Positions 1 through 11,314 of a stretch of 64,000 nt of DNA are shown piece by piece (positions within the stretch are counted from its first letter, which is position 1; every line of letters starts with the position of its first letter). This DNA comes from Anisus vortex (lineage: Eukaryota; Mollusca; Gastropoda; Planorbidae). The stretch lies in assembly GCA_949126835.1 (NCBI GenBank), contig OX421497.1, forward strand, positions 8,470,320-8,534,319, read 5' to 3'. The notes beneath the pieces were generated by a model. It worked only from the letters and a program-made list of their open reading frames with translations, was not told the DNA's origin and searched no databases. The position numbers were made by a program, and so were the translations under genes.

Positions 1-325
1 CTTTCACTATGATATGTTGTTGGAGATGGAAGAAGGCACGACACAGTCTTAATCAAAACAGTATATGACTATAAACACATGATCCAGATTTTTGTCATTG
101 ACATGGTAGCGAAATCGTTTTTTGGGGTTTGTGCGATGATGTCATATGTGGCTGTATCTCCATGTGGGTGGGACAGTCTAGAAACGGATAGATGAGCGGT
201 GTTTCCATTCCTAGGAGCATCGAAAATATTTATTCCGATGGTCTTAGGCGACCCCTAAAGAAACGGTCGTTCGACCCCCAAAGGGGTCGCGAACCACAGG
301 CTGGGAACTGCTGCTCTAGACTTAA
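1..325 (-). mobile_element. Right-hand end of a hAT element (internally deleted copy)
   Basis: Bases 1-115 resemble 36962-36996 joined to 37900-37975, and bases 116-325 resemble 38800-39016. It is therefore a shortened relative of the hAT element at 36620-39016. The right end carries the inverted terminal sequence GGCTGGGAAC(T/C)RC preceded by GGTCGCGAMCCACA, a typical hAT tip read on the other strand. The transposase would lie on the minus strand; only the end of its C-terminal dimerisation region is left, at bases 1-40. The other end lies outside the window. The short plus-strand ORF here is not credible as a gene. Confidence 0.6.
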
Positions 326-548
326 TTTTCCACCTACAGTAACCTTTTGTTTACCATTCCCTACTCACCTGTAACCCACTCTTAACATTTTCTCTTTAGT
401 TCTCTTTAAACAATTTACTGGTCTTGATAGGGTTAACTCCAAATAATAAAATAAAAGGTCCGTAAAATTACAGTTCACAAACAAAAATTATTAACGTTGC
501 TATGACCATAATAATGTTGTCCATTATACAAAGAAACCTTGCGCGATG

Positions 549-1406
549 TTTTACAGGATCAATAGCCTAGGTGTTATTAAATTTTACAGGATCAATAGCC
601 TAGGTGTTATTAAATTTTACAGGATCAATAGCCTAGGTGTTATTAAATTTTACAGGATCAATAGCCTAGGTGTTATTAAATTTTACAGGATCAATAGCCT
701 AGGTGTTATTAAATTTTACAGGATCAATAGCCTAGGTGTTATTAAATTTTACAGGATCAATAGCCTAGGTGTTATTAAATTTTACAGGATCAATAGCCTA
801 GGTGTTATTAAATTTTACAGGATCAATAGCCTAGGTGTTATTAAATTTTACAGGATCAATAGCCTAGGTGTTATTAAATTTTACAGGATCAATAGCCTAG
901 GTGTTATTAAATTTTACAGGATCAATAGCCTAGGTGTTATTAAATTTTACAGGATCAATAGCCTAGGTGTTATTAAATTTTACAGGATCAATAGCCTAGG
1001 TGTTATTAAATTTTACAGGATCAATAGCCTAGGTGTTATTAAATTTTACAGGATCAATAGCCTAGGTGTTATTAAATTTTACAGGATCAATAGCCTAGGT
1101 GTTATTAAATTTTACAGGATCAATAGCCTAGGTGTTATTAAATTTTACAGGATCAATAGCCTAGGTGTTATTAAATTTTACAGGATCAATAGCCTAGGTG
1201 TTATTAAATTTTACAGGATCAATAGCCTAGGTGTTATTAAATTTTACAGGATCAATAGCCTAGGTGTTATTAAATTTTACAGGATCAATAGCCTAGGTGT
1301 TATTAAATTTTACAGGATCAATAGCCTAGGTGTTATTAAATTTTACAGGATCAATAGCCTAGGTGTTATTAAATTTTACAGGATCAATAGCCTAGGTGTT
1401 ATTAAA
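549..1406. repeat. Minisatellite, 33-bp unit, 26 identical copies
   Basis: The unit TTTTACAGGATCAATAGCCT plus 13 further bases is repeated 26 times (858 bp). I saw no differences between copies. Because 33 is divisible by three, the array stays open and reads as an 11-residue repeat (FYRINSLGVIK) from an ATG at 546 to a stop at 1487. There is no sign of a gene around it: no codon bias, no conserved flanking domain, and only about 26 unrelated residues after the array. Perfect identity points to recent expansion or active homogenisation. Copy number may be set by the assembly. Confidence 0.95.
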
Positions 1407-2040
1407 TTGTTTGATAAGTTCTTAATTGGTTGCTCAAGTCTGGGGGGACACGTCCAGGTTTTGAGAAAGTTTGCAAAATATGACTAAAAATTGACAAATA
1501 GTGAACAATATTTTTTAAAACACCAAAAATTGTGTGTAACATCTATAAAGTTAGGTTAAGGAGTCCCTTAAGTTATATCATATCATGTTTTTTTTTTTTT
1601 CATAAAATTTTAAATGAGTACTTACAAAAACCTCCATATTTTCTTTTATTTCGGACCACCTGTAATTTAAATACTACCAGTCACTATTTCACACAAATCT
1701 ATATAAATTGGATTGTGAATTTTGTGTCAAGTTTGGGAAATGCTAAGGAATGTTAAAATGACGATTTTTAGAGTAGAAACCCTGTATTAAGACGAGGGCA
1801 GTGTATCATACTATATATATGTGACACCTCTGATAACTCCAAAGCGATCGTCATGCGTACGTGCAGCTTAAGAACAAGGGGCGGAGCTGTAGGTGCCAAG
1901 AAATCAGGTGTGGTCACTATTAAAGAGCTAATGCTTGTAGGACCCGGTTCTGAAAAGGTCCACACACACAAAAAAAACAACAACACTCGGTTCCAGATTC
2001 TATTGTGCTATTCAAATTTGTAACAAACCTTTTAAATAAA
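1407..2040. other. Non-coding, nothing recognised
   Basis: AT-rich sequence with short homopolymers. No convincing exon, RNA gene or transposon end was seen on either strand. Confidence 0.5.
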
Positions 2041-2235
2041 GTGGGGCACGTTGGCAGCGTGTTCGACTGACTTTCCGAAGGTTCTGGCTTCGAATCCTGG
2101 TGAAGGCTAGGATTTTTCCCCAGGTCTGGCCACACATCCCCTAGTATGCCGTGGTCACAGAAACTAATGAACGCTGCTTCACCAAAACCTTATGATCAAA
2201 TTGGTCCAAAGGGTGTAGGCCTACTTTTCAATAAA
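2041..2235 (+). mobile_element. tRNA-derived SINE (family A), decayed copy
   Basis: Begins GGGGCACGTTGGCAGCGTG (A-box-like) and carries a B box TTCGAATCCTGG, followed by the family body: TGGCCACA...CCCCTAGTATGCCGTGG, GAACGCTGCTTCACC and a tail TTGGTCCAAAGGGTG. The middle of the body is deleted compared with the copy at 7479-7720. Transcription would be by RNA polymerase III from the internal A and B boxes. Confidence 0.85.
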
Positions 2236-2670
2236 GAAAGAAATGATACTATTTTGTTCTGAACTTTACAATTTGTGAACGAAACGAAACAATAAAATGT
2301 GTTTTACAATTTTTGGAATTGTTTTAAAATGCGAGGAAGAAGTGAGAAGAGATGGAAAAAAAGTGGCATACGCAAGCAAGTAAAAAAAAATTATATAATA
2401 AAACACTCTAGCGACTTTTTTTGGTGTGCGGACGACGTATAGGCCTAATGCTCATGCAAAAAAACAAAGACATCCAGTTAATAAGTCACGCAAAGACAAT
2501 TCTGGTTTGTTTGTGGGCATTTAAACATCATTTAATTTTTTTGTACATTTTAATCTAGTTTAGCCAAAAACATACAGCACGGTGAAAATTTAAACTTTTT
2601 TATTTTTACATTTTTATTTTTACGATTGTACGTTAGGAAGACCAAAGAAACAATACGTTAATAACATGGG

Positions 2671-2751
2671 TTAACCCTTCCCGTACCAACCTACTTCTAT
2701 CTATGCTGCCTTTAGTTCCGCTATATACGCGCCCGGGACTGTAAGGGTTGA
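2671..2751. mobile_element. 81-bp MITE with TTAACCCTT ends
   Basis: TTAACCCTTCCCGTACC at the left and CTGTAAGGGTTGA at the right make short inverted ends within TTAA-like flanks. The same 81-bp sequence occurs at 50317-50397 and, inverted, at 50437-50517. TTAA target sites with CCCTT ends are characteristic of piggyBac-type elements; that family placement is inference. Confidence 0.7.
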
Positions 2752-3080
2752 GTGCAGTAAATATATATCAGGCCTTAAATTCCCTTTCCTTGTATTTTTG
2801 TAATGGACCAAATTGTGCGATTCTATTATAGAATGAAACGCTGATTATATTTATGTTTTTATAGTATTTTCTTACACTTTTGAACATTTGATCAGAAACG
2901 GGGCCTAGAACCGTTCAGCAACACGATCCTGCAGCACCGAAAAGGAACTTGAGTCAGGGTGTTTTCTTTGGTAGCCTCCCCCCCCCCCCCCCCCCATGGC
3001 ACCATAGACCGGTATGGCTCCCCCCCCCCCCCGGGGCAGCAGCGGTAATGAGAGTGTGTGAGTTTAACTTATCAAAGATT

Positions 3081-3473
3081 CAGGGTTCTCACACAGTCTG
3101 GAAAGTCTGGAAAAGTCTGGAGTTTCAAATAAACAAATCAAGGCCTGGACAACCTTTAATATTGGCATTTTAGCCTGAAAAAATAGCCTGTCATCCTGGA
3201 AATTTATCTAAATCTATATTTATATGTAAATTTATTATAAGAATCAAGGTCAGACAAAAAATGCCAAACCCATTTTTATACGCTATAAACACCCACTGAC
3301 CGAGCCTTAGATTAATACCTCATTCACGCCATAATAAGGTCACTTAGGGGGAGGAGGCGTGTTACCATTTTCCAAATAACGTGTTCCAGCAGCCTAGAAT
3401 TTGGCTCTATAGCCTTGAAATAGTCTGGAAACAGCCTTGAATTTTTTTCCAGAAAAAAAATGTGAGAACCCTG
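3081..3473. mobile_element. MITE with CAGGGTTCTCACA inverted ends
   Basis: A perfect 13-bp inverted terminal repeat: CAGGGTTCTCACA at 3081 and TGTGAGAACCCTG ending at 3473. The flanks share the direct repeat AAGATT. Inside are several AGTCTGGAAA / AGCCTTGAA subterminal motifs. A related element with CAGGGTTTGTAC ends is at 32489-33057. No coding capacity, so it would depend on a transposase made elsewhere. Confidence 0.75.
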
Positions 3474-4152
3474 AAGATTAGACAGGCCTTCCCTACCTAC
3501 CAATGTTATTACGAGGCCTCATCTGCCCCATTAAACCACGTCGGGTAAAATAAACAAAAGAACTCCAAGTAGATGGCAAACTTATCGATTTGCTTTGGTC
3601 TTTTATAAGTCATATTACAGCCTAGGTTACAACTTACAACACTACGATGTAATGGGTGTTTTTGGGTGGGGTGGGGGAAGGGCGGGTTGGGAGAGAGATT
3701 CATTATCGAACTTGACGTGACGCTCAGTTCGTTAATCAGCTAACCCCCCCCCCCCCCACACGCACACACACCAATTACCCACCATTGCGGTTGTTGGGAA
3801 ATAGATGCACACTTCTTTTTTCTTTATCTCGAAATGAGGGTACGTGTGTAAGTGCATGTGTGAGTCTGTGTGTAACTGTTTGTAGATGCCTGTGTCATTT
3901 TTGCGTATGTGTGTAATTGTGTGTGTATGTGTGTAACATGTTGATGTTCTTGTAATCTGGTGAGTGTTTTTTTCAGGGTCCAAGCCTTTTGTTTATGTTC
4001 AGCTTGCCGCAGTGAGTGATATGTTTTTCACAGCCACCATGACAGCAGATATAAAACAACTGTTTATGTCTTTATGATTAGAAGGTTTTTAAAATAAAGA
4101 CTCCAATGTGAACGCAGAAGCTTAATATTTCATCACGTTCATGCTGTATCGA
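3474..4152. other. Non-coding; poly-C run and GT-rich tract
   Basis: Holds a run of C near 3745 and a degenerate GT-rich stretch (3840-3940). No exon or RNA gene recognised. Confidence 0.5.
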
Positions 4153-4396
4153 GGGGGCACGTTGTCGATCCCAAGGTTCTGGGTTCGAATCCTGGTGAAG
4201 GCTAGGATTTTGTTCTCCGGGAGACTTGACGGTGTCCTTGAGTCTACCCAGCTCTGATGGGTACCTGACATTAGTTGAGGTAAAGTAAAGGGCGGCTGGC
4301 CATTGTGCTGGCCACACATCCCCTAGTAACTAGAAACTGGTGAACGCCGCTTCACTGGCCCTATATCAGTTTGGTCCGAAGGGTACTTTACATACT
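4153..4396 (+). mobile_element. tRNA-derived SINE (family A)
   Basis: GGGGGCACG start, B box GGGTTCGAATCCTGG, then the shared body with CTACCCAGCTCTGATGGGTA, TTAGTTGAGGTAAAGTAAAG, TGTGCTGGCCACACA and CCCCTAG. It ends GTTTGGTCCGAAGGGTACTTT. The A-box half is shortened. Confidence 0.88.
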
Positions 4397-4603
4397 GTAT
4401 CGTCTGTCTACCTTTAGGCCTATGTCTCTCTCATATAGCCTACATAAATAGGCCTATATATTCAATCTAATTATGTAACTTTAAAAAAATCTATATGATA
4501 TCCCACTGTCCGTAGATCTATCTATCTGATACTCTATCCAATCCATTATTATCCATCCAAACTATTAGACTTCAATTTATGTTATATCTATAACTATATG
4601 TTA

Positions 4604-4960
4604 TCTCTATATATATATAAAGTAGACTGTGTGTGTGTGTTCAACCAATCACATTAGTTAATTTCAAGTCACGTGACCTTATTGTCTCATAATACACTTT
4701 TGCGATTTCACTTCGGACATGTGTCTTTGCTAGCTAAGTGGTTAACGTATCGAACTGCCATGCGGGCGACCCGGGTTTTTTTCTACAATTTTTTTAGTAA
4801 ATAACTTTGCTAATGGTCATTAGTCAATTTTTTTTTAAGCATTAGATTTAGATCTAGATTATAGCTTTCTGTTCATTGAAGTTTATACATTTTATTTAAT
4901 CTGTAGTTCATACAGGCCTGCATTATTTACCCCCCGGGCAACGCCGGGCAAATTTAGCTT
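4604..4960 (+). mobile_element. Candidate non-autonomous Helitron-like element
   Basis: Starts TCTCTATATATATATAAAG and ends with a GC-rich hairpin (CCCGGGCAACGCCGGG) a few bases before AATTTAGCTT. There are no terminal inverted repeats. A TC start and a 3' hairpin just before the end are Helitron hallmarks; the exact 3' terminus does not match the usual CTRR well. A tRNA-like patch (4729-4780, AAGTGGTTAACG ... CGACCCGGGTT) lies inside it, so a SINE-derived origin remains possible. Confidence 0.45.
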
Positions 4961-5167
4961 GTAATCTATACATTGATTTATTTACCCGGCATAATCTATA
5001 GTCTACCGATTATGTGTTGTTTATGACTGTCTGAATATAGATTGGCTTGGCATTTTACATTGTATTTATCTTTCGACAGCACCCTCCCCCCTGTTACTCT
5101 TGCCTCCACCCTCACGATTTCATGTTGTCACGCCTCACTGTCTCTAAATCTTGCATTATTTCCCTCA

Positions 5168-5169
5168 CT

Positions 5170-5215
<46 letters not shown>

Positions 5216-5260
5216 TCTCTATCTCTCTCTCCCTCTCTCTCTCTCCCTCTCTCTCTCCCC
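5168..5260. repeat. (CT)n microsatellite
   Basis: An almost pure CT tract. The two overlapping ORFs that read serine-leucine repeats across it are artefacts of low complexity. Confidence 0.9.
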
Positions 5261-5350
5261 ACTGGCCCCACCGGCAGTCTTTTTCACGTAGAGACTGTCT
5301 TCGAGAAGAAAAAGAAGAAGAAATAATTAATGAGTCTCATTTACCTAGGC

Positions 5351-5564
5351 TAGTGGTATGGCAACTTACGGCACGCGCGTCAGACTCGGCACGCAGAGCG
5401 ATTTCTGTATTGCACGCGGAAGACCCCCGAAATGACTATTCACGTCCTTTCTACGAGATATTTAGTGCTACAGCAGGTGGACACTTTTAGACTATTGGCA
5501 CGCTGAACGAATTACAAATCTTACTTTGGTACAATGTAATCAAAAGGTCAACCAACGATCCCTG
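5351..5564. mobile_element. hAT MITE with 8-bp target duplication
   Basis: Flanked by ACCTAGGC at 5343-5350 and 5565-5572, a perfect 8-bp target duplication as hAT elements make. The ends read TAGTGGTATGGCAAC and GATCCCTG. The internal motifs GGCACGC...AGAGCGATTT, GCGGAAGACC and TTGGCACGCTGAACGAATTA are shared with copies at 20633, 39564, 41915 and 52510. Confidence 0.88.
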
Positions 5565-5572
5565 ACCTAGGC

Positions 5573-6160
5573 CCGTATGGCATTAGCAGCATATTTGAGC
5601 CTATGTATGTGTTTGACAGAAAATAGTGGAATTACGGGCACTAGATCCAGGTACTTAAAAACTCACAAATAGTAAAGCATTTTTTTTAAATGCGTTGAAA
5701 GTATCTAGATTTTGCATTCAATTATGTCGCGGGGGAGGTGGGAGAGTGGAGGGGGGGGGGTCGATATGGTCGCTTCCATCCACTAGGGTGGGGAACAGTG
5801 ATTATTTATTTGGGGGGGGGGGGCGGTAGGTGATTTACAAAAACTGGTGGGTGTTAATTGGGCGTGTAACAGGTTTTGGCCATCTGACTGTCATATTTCT
5901 TGCGGGCAGGGCTGCACGTGTTTGAAGTGATCACGCGCTCTCTCGCACGCACGCGGAAACATAATTGTCACTGACACCTTCTACTGTACGAAATAAATAC
6001 ACAAATTTGCTCGGTTGTTTTTGTCGAGTATTAATGTAGTGGTAGAATCGCAGTGGTGTCATGGTAGTGGTATCATTGTTGTGGTTATTTTTAGAGTCAT
6101 TAATTGTGGGGTTCTCTTACTGTAATAATATGATTAAAATACAGGTAACACCATTGTAGT
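5573..6160. other. Non-coding with poly-G tracts
   Basis: Holds runs of 9-11 G near 5750 and 5812 and a short CpG-containing patch near 5900-5960. No exon or mobile element end recognised. Confidence 0.45.
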
Positions 6161-6164
6161 AGCT

Positions 6165-6320
6165 TTGTTTTAGCGGTCTCTCATTGTAGCGGTCTCAGTC
6201 GTAATGGTCTCCTTGTAGCGGTCTCATTGTAGCGGTCTCAGTCGTAATGGTCTCCTTGTAGCGGTCTCATTGTAGCGGTCTCAGTCGTAATGGTCTCCTT
6301 GTAGTGGTCTCATTGAGTGG
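6165..6320. repeat. Minisatellite, ~43-bp unit, about 3 copies
   Basis: The unit TTGTAGCGGTCTCATTGTAG plus CGGTCTCAGTCGTAATGGTC TCC is repeated in tandem. Its halves are themselves related through the motif GTAGCGGTCTC, so it is a higher-order repeat of a ~14-15-bp sub-unit that also appears singly upstream and downstream. Confidence 0.85.
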
Positions 6321-6889
6321 TCTATTTACATTATTTATTAGTCGGGTGGTATTCACTCTGAGGTGGTCCCCTTGTTGTGGGTGCCGTTTTCGTGGTGTAC
6401 GCGCAACGCTATTCCCCTAAATGGTTACACTGTAGTGGTCCTACAGTAGTGATTCCTATTTTAGTGCGTTCTCCCAGTAACGGCCACACTGTCGAGGAGC
6501 CGTATTGCTTTAACTGTACTGTTAAACTCTTTAGTTGTCTCAATGTAGTGTGACTGATTATAACGGGTTCTGTTGGTGGTCCTCTCTTTGTTTTTATCGT
6601 AAATCACGGCACAACATGTAATACCTTGCCAACACAGATTAGACCCCCCCCCCCCCCAAAAAAAAATACACATCTGCCCCAAAATGTAATATAATAGAAG
6701 TAAAAACAAACAACAACAAGAAGAGACACTCTAGTCTACTTATCATTTCTTAGCATTAACTTCTTTTGTGTAAAAAAACACAACAAAAAAACAAAAAATA
6801 TAATTAATACTACAATGAATGGATCGTTGGTTTTTTTCCCTTGGTTAAAAAGTTACAGGCTACACAGAGGAGACAACTAATGGGCCGTA

Positions 6890-7256
6890 GTGCTGCTGAG
6901 AGTTAACACCCTTACCCATTTTACAATTACGGTAAAATAAATATAAGATTGACTTGTATAAGGGGCAAGGGTGTTAACTCTCAGCAGCAATCTTTACAAT
7001 TAATTACGGTATATAAGATTGACTTGTATAAGGGGCAAGGGTGTTAACTCTCAGCAGCAATCTTTACAATTACGGTATATAAGATTGACTTGTATAGGGG
7101 GCAAGGGTGTTAACTCTCAGCAGCAATCTTTACAATTACGGTATATAAGATTGACTTGTATAAGGGGCAAGGGTGTTAACTCTCAGCAGCAATCTTTACA
7201 ATTAATTACGGTATATAAGATTGACTTGTATAAGGGGCAAGGGTGTTAACTCTCTT
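6890..7256. repeat. 66/70-bp tandem repeat preceded by an inverted partial copy
   Basis: Five copies of a unit containing GATTGACTTGTATAAGGGGC and AAGGGTGTTAACTCTCAGCA. Some units carry a 4-bp TTAA insertion (70 bp). The first ~30 bases (6892-6918) are the reverse complement of the unit core (TGCTGAGAGTTAACACCCTT), so the array starts with a potential hairpin. The short ORF over it is not a gene. Confidence 0.88.
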
Positions 7257-7478
7257 CAGCAATACGACCCATTGCGCTGTCAAGACGAACTTAAATACAA
7301 GTGTTTTTTTTTAGTAGATTTAACTTCGTTGTTAGCCAGCCTTATAAAGCGGTGTAGTTTCTTTTGCATTGTTGTTTTCCTTTCTTATACTACAAGCGTG
7401 TATCGAATATTTATACACTGCTAGCAAATTGCTTGGTAAAACAAAACAAAAAATATACATTGACCTTATTATTACTTA

Positions 7479-7720
7479 TGGGGCACGGCAGCCGAGCGGC
7501 AGGCGCGCTCGACTGGCGACCCGAAGGTCCTGGGTTCGAATCCTGGCGGAGGCTAGGGATCTTTCCCCGGACTTGAGGGTGTCCCTGAGTCTACCCAGCT
7601 CTGATATGCCTACCTGACATTAGTTGGGGTAAAGGGCGGCTGGGCATTGTGCTGGCCACCCAATCCCCTAGTATGCCGTGGCCACAGTAACTGGTGAACG
7701 CTGCTTCACCAGCCCTACAT
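7479..7720 (+). mobile_element. tRNA-derived SINE (family A), best-preserved copy
   Basis: The head resembles a tRNA of the Leu/Ser type: A box GGCAGCCGAGCGGCAGGCGC and B box GGGTTCGAATCCTGG with the usual spacing. The body carries TGAGGGTGTCCCTGAGTCTA, CAGCTCTGAT, GACATTAGTTGGGGTAAAG, GCTGGGCATTGTGCTGGCCA, CCCCTAGTATGCCGTGGCCA and GGTGAACGCTGCTTCACCAG. This copy serves as the reference for the other family members in the window. The overlapping short ORFs are SINE sequence. Confidence 0.93.
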
Positions 7721-7837
7721 TATTACTTTGATATTTTAAAATTATTCTGTTGAGTGTTGCTAAAACACAAATAAAGTGAAGAACAACGGGGGGAAGATTT
7801 CCATGTTGTGCGGGGAGATGGGGAGATATTCTGCTTG

Positions 7838-7925
7838 CCACACAATCCCCTCATACGTACCGCATTACTTTGTGAAACCTGTTACAGTTGCCCTATAGAT
7901 CAAAAAGGTCTCACAGAGAAACTTA
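7838..7925 (+). mobile_element. 3' fragment of SINE family A
   Basis: CTTGCCACACAATCCCCTCA, then TTTGTGAAACCTGTTACAG and GATCAAAAAGGTCT match the family's 3' half with many substitutions. The tRNA-like head is absent. Confidence 0.55.
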
Positions 7926-8583
7926 CTTACTATAAGTCATAAGAGCATAAGTCGAAGTGAACAATGTGCCAGAAACGCATTGTCTGTCATGAGATCAATG
8001 GCGTATTTGTTGTGCTGAGCGACCGGGACATGTCCCGATTTCTATTGAATTTGTCCCGTTTTTTTTTCTTTGATGTTATTGGTGTGTTTAATATTTAATT
8101 GCAGTAATCGGCAGTAAGGCGATGGATCATTCTCAGAATACAGGAATCGAACCTTGGTCTTAACGTCCGTCGCGTGCATGTGCCCCCAGACTAGAATTAT
8201 AATTCTTATTGTTACGTGCAGTGTGGCGCCAAATCTTCGTGGAGATGAAGGGAAAGTGTGGGTTACATTCTTTAAACACTGGGGAAAACCATGATGCAAA
8301 CGTGAAAGATAATAATAATATGCTGAACTGTCTCCTCTTCCGCCTGTCAGTGGAGGCATGCTATGGACAATTCCATCAGCACTGCGATGTGTGTTGGGTG
8401 GGTGAGTGAGTCTTCTGTCTATTTGCCCTGAAAGTTCTTTTCTAAACGGTCTAAAGCGCCCAAATCCGCCATTGGTCTAACTGTAAGTACACAGAAAGAT
8501 TCGTGATTGTGCCCCCCCCCACACCCTGCCCATAACTTGATGTGTATCTCTTTTGTTTGTGTTGTGTTGTGTGTGTTGGTGTT
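7926..8583. other. Non-coding, nothing recognised
   Basis: Short ORFs on both strands show no familiar domain. A poly-C run lies near 8510. Confidence 0.45.
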
Positions 8584-8790
8584 GTCTTATACATTACAGA
8601 CGCTCCTTTTATAAAGAAGATTATTGCGTCTTACGCTCATCCGTAGTCCGAGTCTAGTCTTGCATTTCTATAAGTGTTTTAAATTATGTTAAGCTGCTGG
8701 TTTTCCTGGTTTGTTCAGGCAACCCATTCCATGCCCAAATGCCACTCGGGAAGAAAGAGTACTTGTATACATTTGTTATCGCATTTATTG
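8584..8790 (-). mobile_element. 3' end of CR1/Jockey-like LINE (family J), 5'-truncated
   Basis: On the minus strand this reads the last codons of the ORF, the ~80-nt 3' UTR and the tail seen in the copy at 56160-57750. Shared plus-strand landmarks are TACATTACAGACGCTCC, ATTATTGCGTC, GTCCGAGTCTAGTCTTGCAT and CCTGGTTTGTTCAGGCAACC. It is cut off soon after 8790. Confidence 0.85.
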
Positions 8791-10378
8791 TCGACAATCT
8801 TGTGTTCTGGTGCATAGACTAGCTGGGCACACTGCTAATTGGTCGTCTCGTGGTATTGTTGTGGTCCGAGTCGAGGAGCTGCCGTGGACTTTGTGGAAGC
8901 GTTTGATCCTTCTTGAGGGTGTCTGCTCTACCCGGCCCGTTGCGTGCTCGCATTAGAACATAACGGGGGCGTGCATCATCCTCACTTGTATATGTCAGCA
9001 TGTGTTTACGATTAGGACATCAACCTGGCAGAAGCTGGACAATGAGAGGGGTGTGGAGTCGTAGGTGAGGGGGGTAGTAGTGGCAGGTCGTCGTGGGGTA
9101 TGAATTACCGTGACTGGAATCGCCCTGGAATAATTATTATTTCTCTCTCTGGCTCGTTAGATATTATGACGGACACAACAGATAGTTCTAAGTAGGCAAA
9201 TAAATCGCTGGTTAAGTTCAGGTGTTTATTATCATTTCAATTCTTCACTCAATGGCAAGATACATATATGAATTTGAACAGGCTTCAGTTAACACTCAAC
9301 ACATGGTACTGCTAGGTTATCCAAAATTTAGGCAAACGTAGCTGTGTTCATGAAAATACTTAGACTGACAAAATATCTATCTATACACATGCAGGCGGTA
9401 TATCCTATGTAACAAACTGAATAAGTGGAGGCTAGAATCGAACAACCTTCTCCGCCTCACGCTTGAGCCGAAGTGCCCTAAAACTAGTTAAGCGCGCTTT
9501 CGTGCATTTTAGTCACGTGATCAGTGGTCAATTTGATTGGATAGCTACATTAGTTTAGAATTACATATGTTCTGGTTGGCTGGTTTGAAATATACTTGCA
9601 TAAAGGATTGACTATTGGGGGGGGGATTTAGGAGTGGGTGTAGGTGAACAATTAGTACCGCCGACTTTTGCGGGGTGGGGCCCAGGGGGAAAGGGGGGGT
9701 GGGTAGACGTATACGGAGATACAGAGGATAAGATAATGACTTATCTCCCTTGATGTACCTGCGTCTATTGGTTCTGGTCTAGCGCAGCCCGAGGCGCTTA
9801 CGTATGTGCGAGACGCTTCGCTCCAGATGTCACTACGACGAGTGGATCAAGGGCTATGCCCACGGGCGCTGAGCAGGGACGAAGAGGGGAGATAATGAAA
9901 AAGGTGTAGCAGTGGGTGGGGGTGTCTACAGGTGGGTGGGGGTTTCTACAGGTGGGTGGGGGTTTTACGTGTATGCTGAGTTTAGCAAAATAAGTGAGTA
10001 GTTACTATCCAAATACAACATGAATCATAATTGACAGCATAATAGAATATATATATACATACATTAAAGAATACACACACATACAATCACACATACAAAT
10101 AGTGTAATACCAATTGGCTGAATCAAGTAGCAACTCTGAATTCGGGAATGAAAAAGTGTAGAGAGGGTTAAAGAGAGGTGAGGAGAAGGGGTGGTTGGGG
10201 TGTTCCTATTGCGTGAGAGAGAGAGAGGGTAATAGCTCCAGGCTACTTTTCTACTCCCTAATCTAACTCTACGCTAACCTATGTTTTTAGTTCTACACTA
10301 CTTCTGCGCTATGATCTATCCATGAGTGCTAATAAGGTTACGGTTCAGTCCAGAATTGTGACAGTATAAATCTACCAG

Positions 10379-10410
<32 letters not shown>

Positions 10411-10469
10411 CCTAAAGTGTCTGTAGGTGTGTCTATTTATCTATCTTTCTGTCTAATATATCTATAGCT

Positions 10470-10526
<57 letters not shown>

Positions 10527-11314
10527 GTATGTATATATATATATTATACTTATCTGTTATATTTGTACTATCTGGCTTTACATTCTCTATTTTTTTTTAA
10601 TAGTTTTGCCAATCCGTCTATTTATATACCATGTACAGTGTCGTAGTTTTAATCATGGAGCAGGCAATACCCTGAGTCAGAATATTTAGTTACAAAGAAA
10701 AAAAAAGAATGGTACATTACATGGCCATCAGATACCATGGCTTTAAAAGCTCTAATTAATTATTGTCAGTTGCTGCTGTTGTTTTTTTTAAACACACATT
10801 TCACAAACTCTCATTTCTACACAAGACACACTTGTCATCAGTATATCAGGCTTATCCTATGCGTTTATGTGTGGTTTGGACCTAGTCTTGTTTTTGTATT
10901 TTATTGTTATCAGGGTTTTAACATGATTTTTGGAAGTTGTTAGTTGTCCATGTTGGTGACATGTCTTTGAGCAGCCAGTGACGTGCGGACATATTTAGCA
11001 CGTGTATGAGTGTGTGTGTGGGGGGGGGGGGGGTATTTTAAGCTGTTCAAGTGTAAACGGTGCTGTATTAGGTTGTTGGGTGGGCTTTGGAAGGTATGTC
11101 TCCAATACCTGCCAAATTTGTCTTATTTCATTCTTACCTTGTCTTCAATGTCGGTCTAAATTTTGTCTTACTTCATTCTTAACATGTCTTCAATAACGGT
11201 CTAAATTTTGTCTTACTTCATTCCCTGTCTTCAATATCAGTCTAAATTCTAAATTTTGTTTTTTCAACTGTACACTGTCGCCAATATCTAACTGTTGCCT
11301 CATTTCCATTTCAG
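8791..11314. other. Probable intron of the B4GALT gene or upstream flank
   Basis: Holds a G-rich triplicate (AGGTGGGTGGGGGTTTCTAC, 9915-9965), (TATC)n at 10380-10410, (CT)n at 10470-10525 and a poly-G run at 11020-11033. I searched by eye for the B4GALT exons that should lie upstream (stem and first half of the catalytic domain) and saw none. A pyrimidine-rich tract and CAG directly precede the exon at 11315. Confidence 0.45.

Noticed and set aside
549..1406. CRISPR array
   Set aside because: Repeats are directly adjacent with no unique spacers, in a eukaryotic setting. The same holds for every other tandem array here.
546..1487. 313-codon ORF of 11-residue repeats as a structural protein gene
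   Set aside because: It exists only because the 33-bp minisatellite unit is divisible by three. No flanking conserved sequence, splice context or signal peptide supports a gene.
5042..5490. Serine/leucine-rich ORFs of 94 and 147 codons
   Set aside because: They span a (CT)n microsatellite and then run into a hAT MITE.
7479..7560. Functional tRNA gene
   Set aside because: A and B boxes are present, but the acceptor stem does not pair and the sequence continues into the SINE body.
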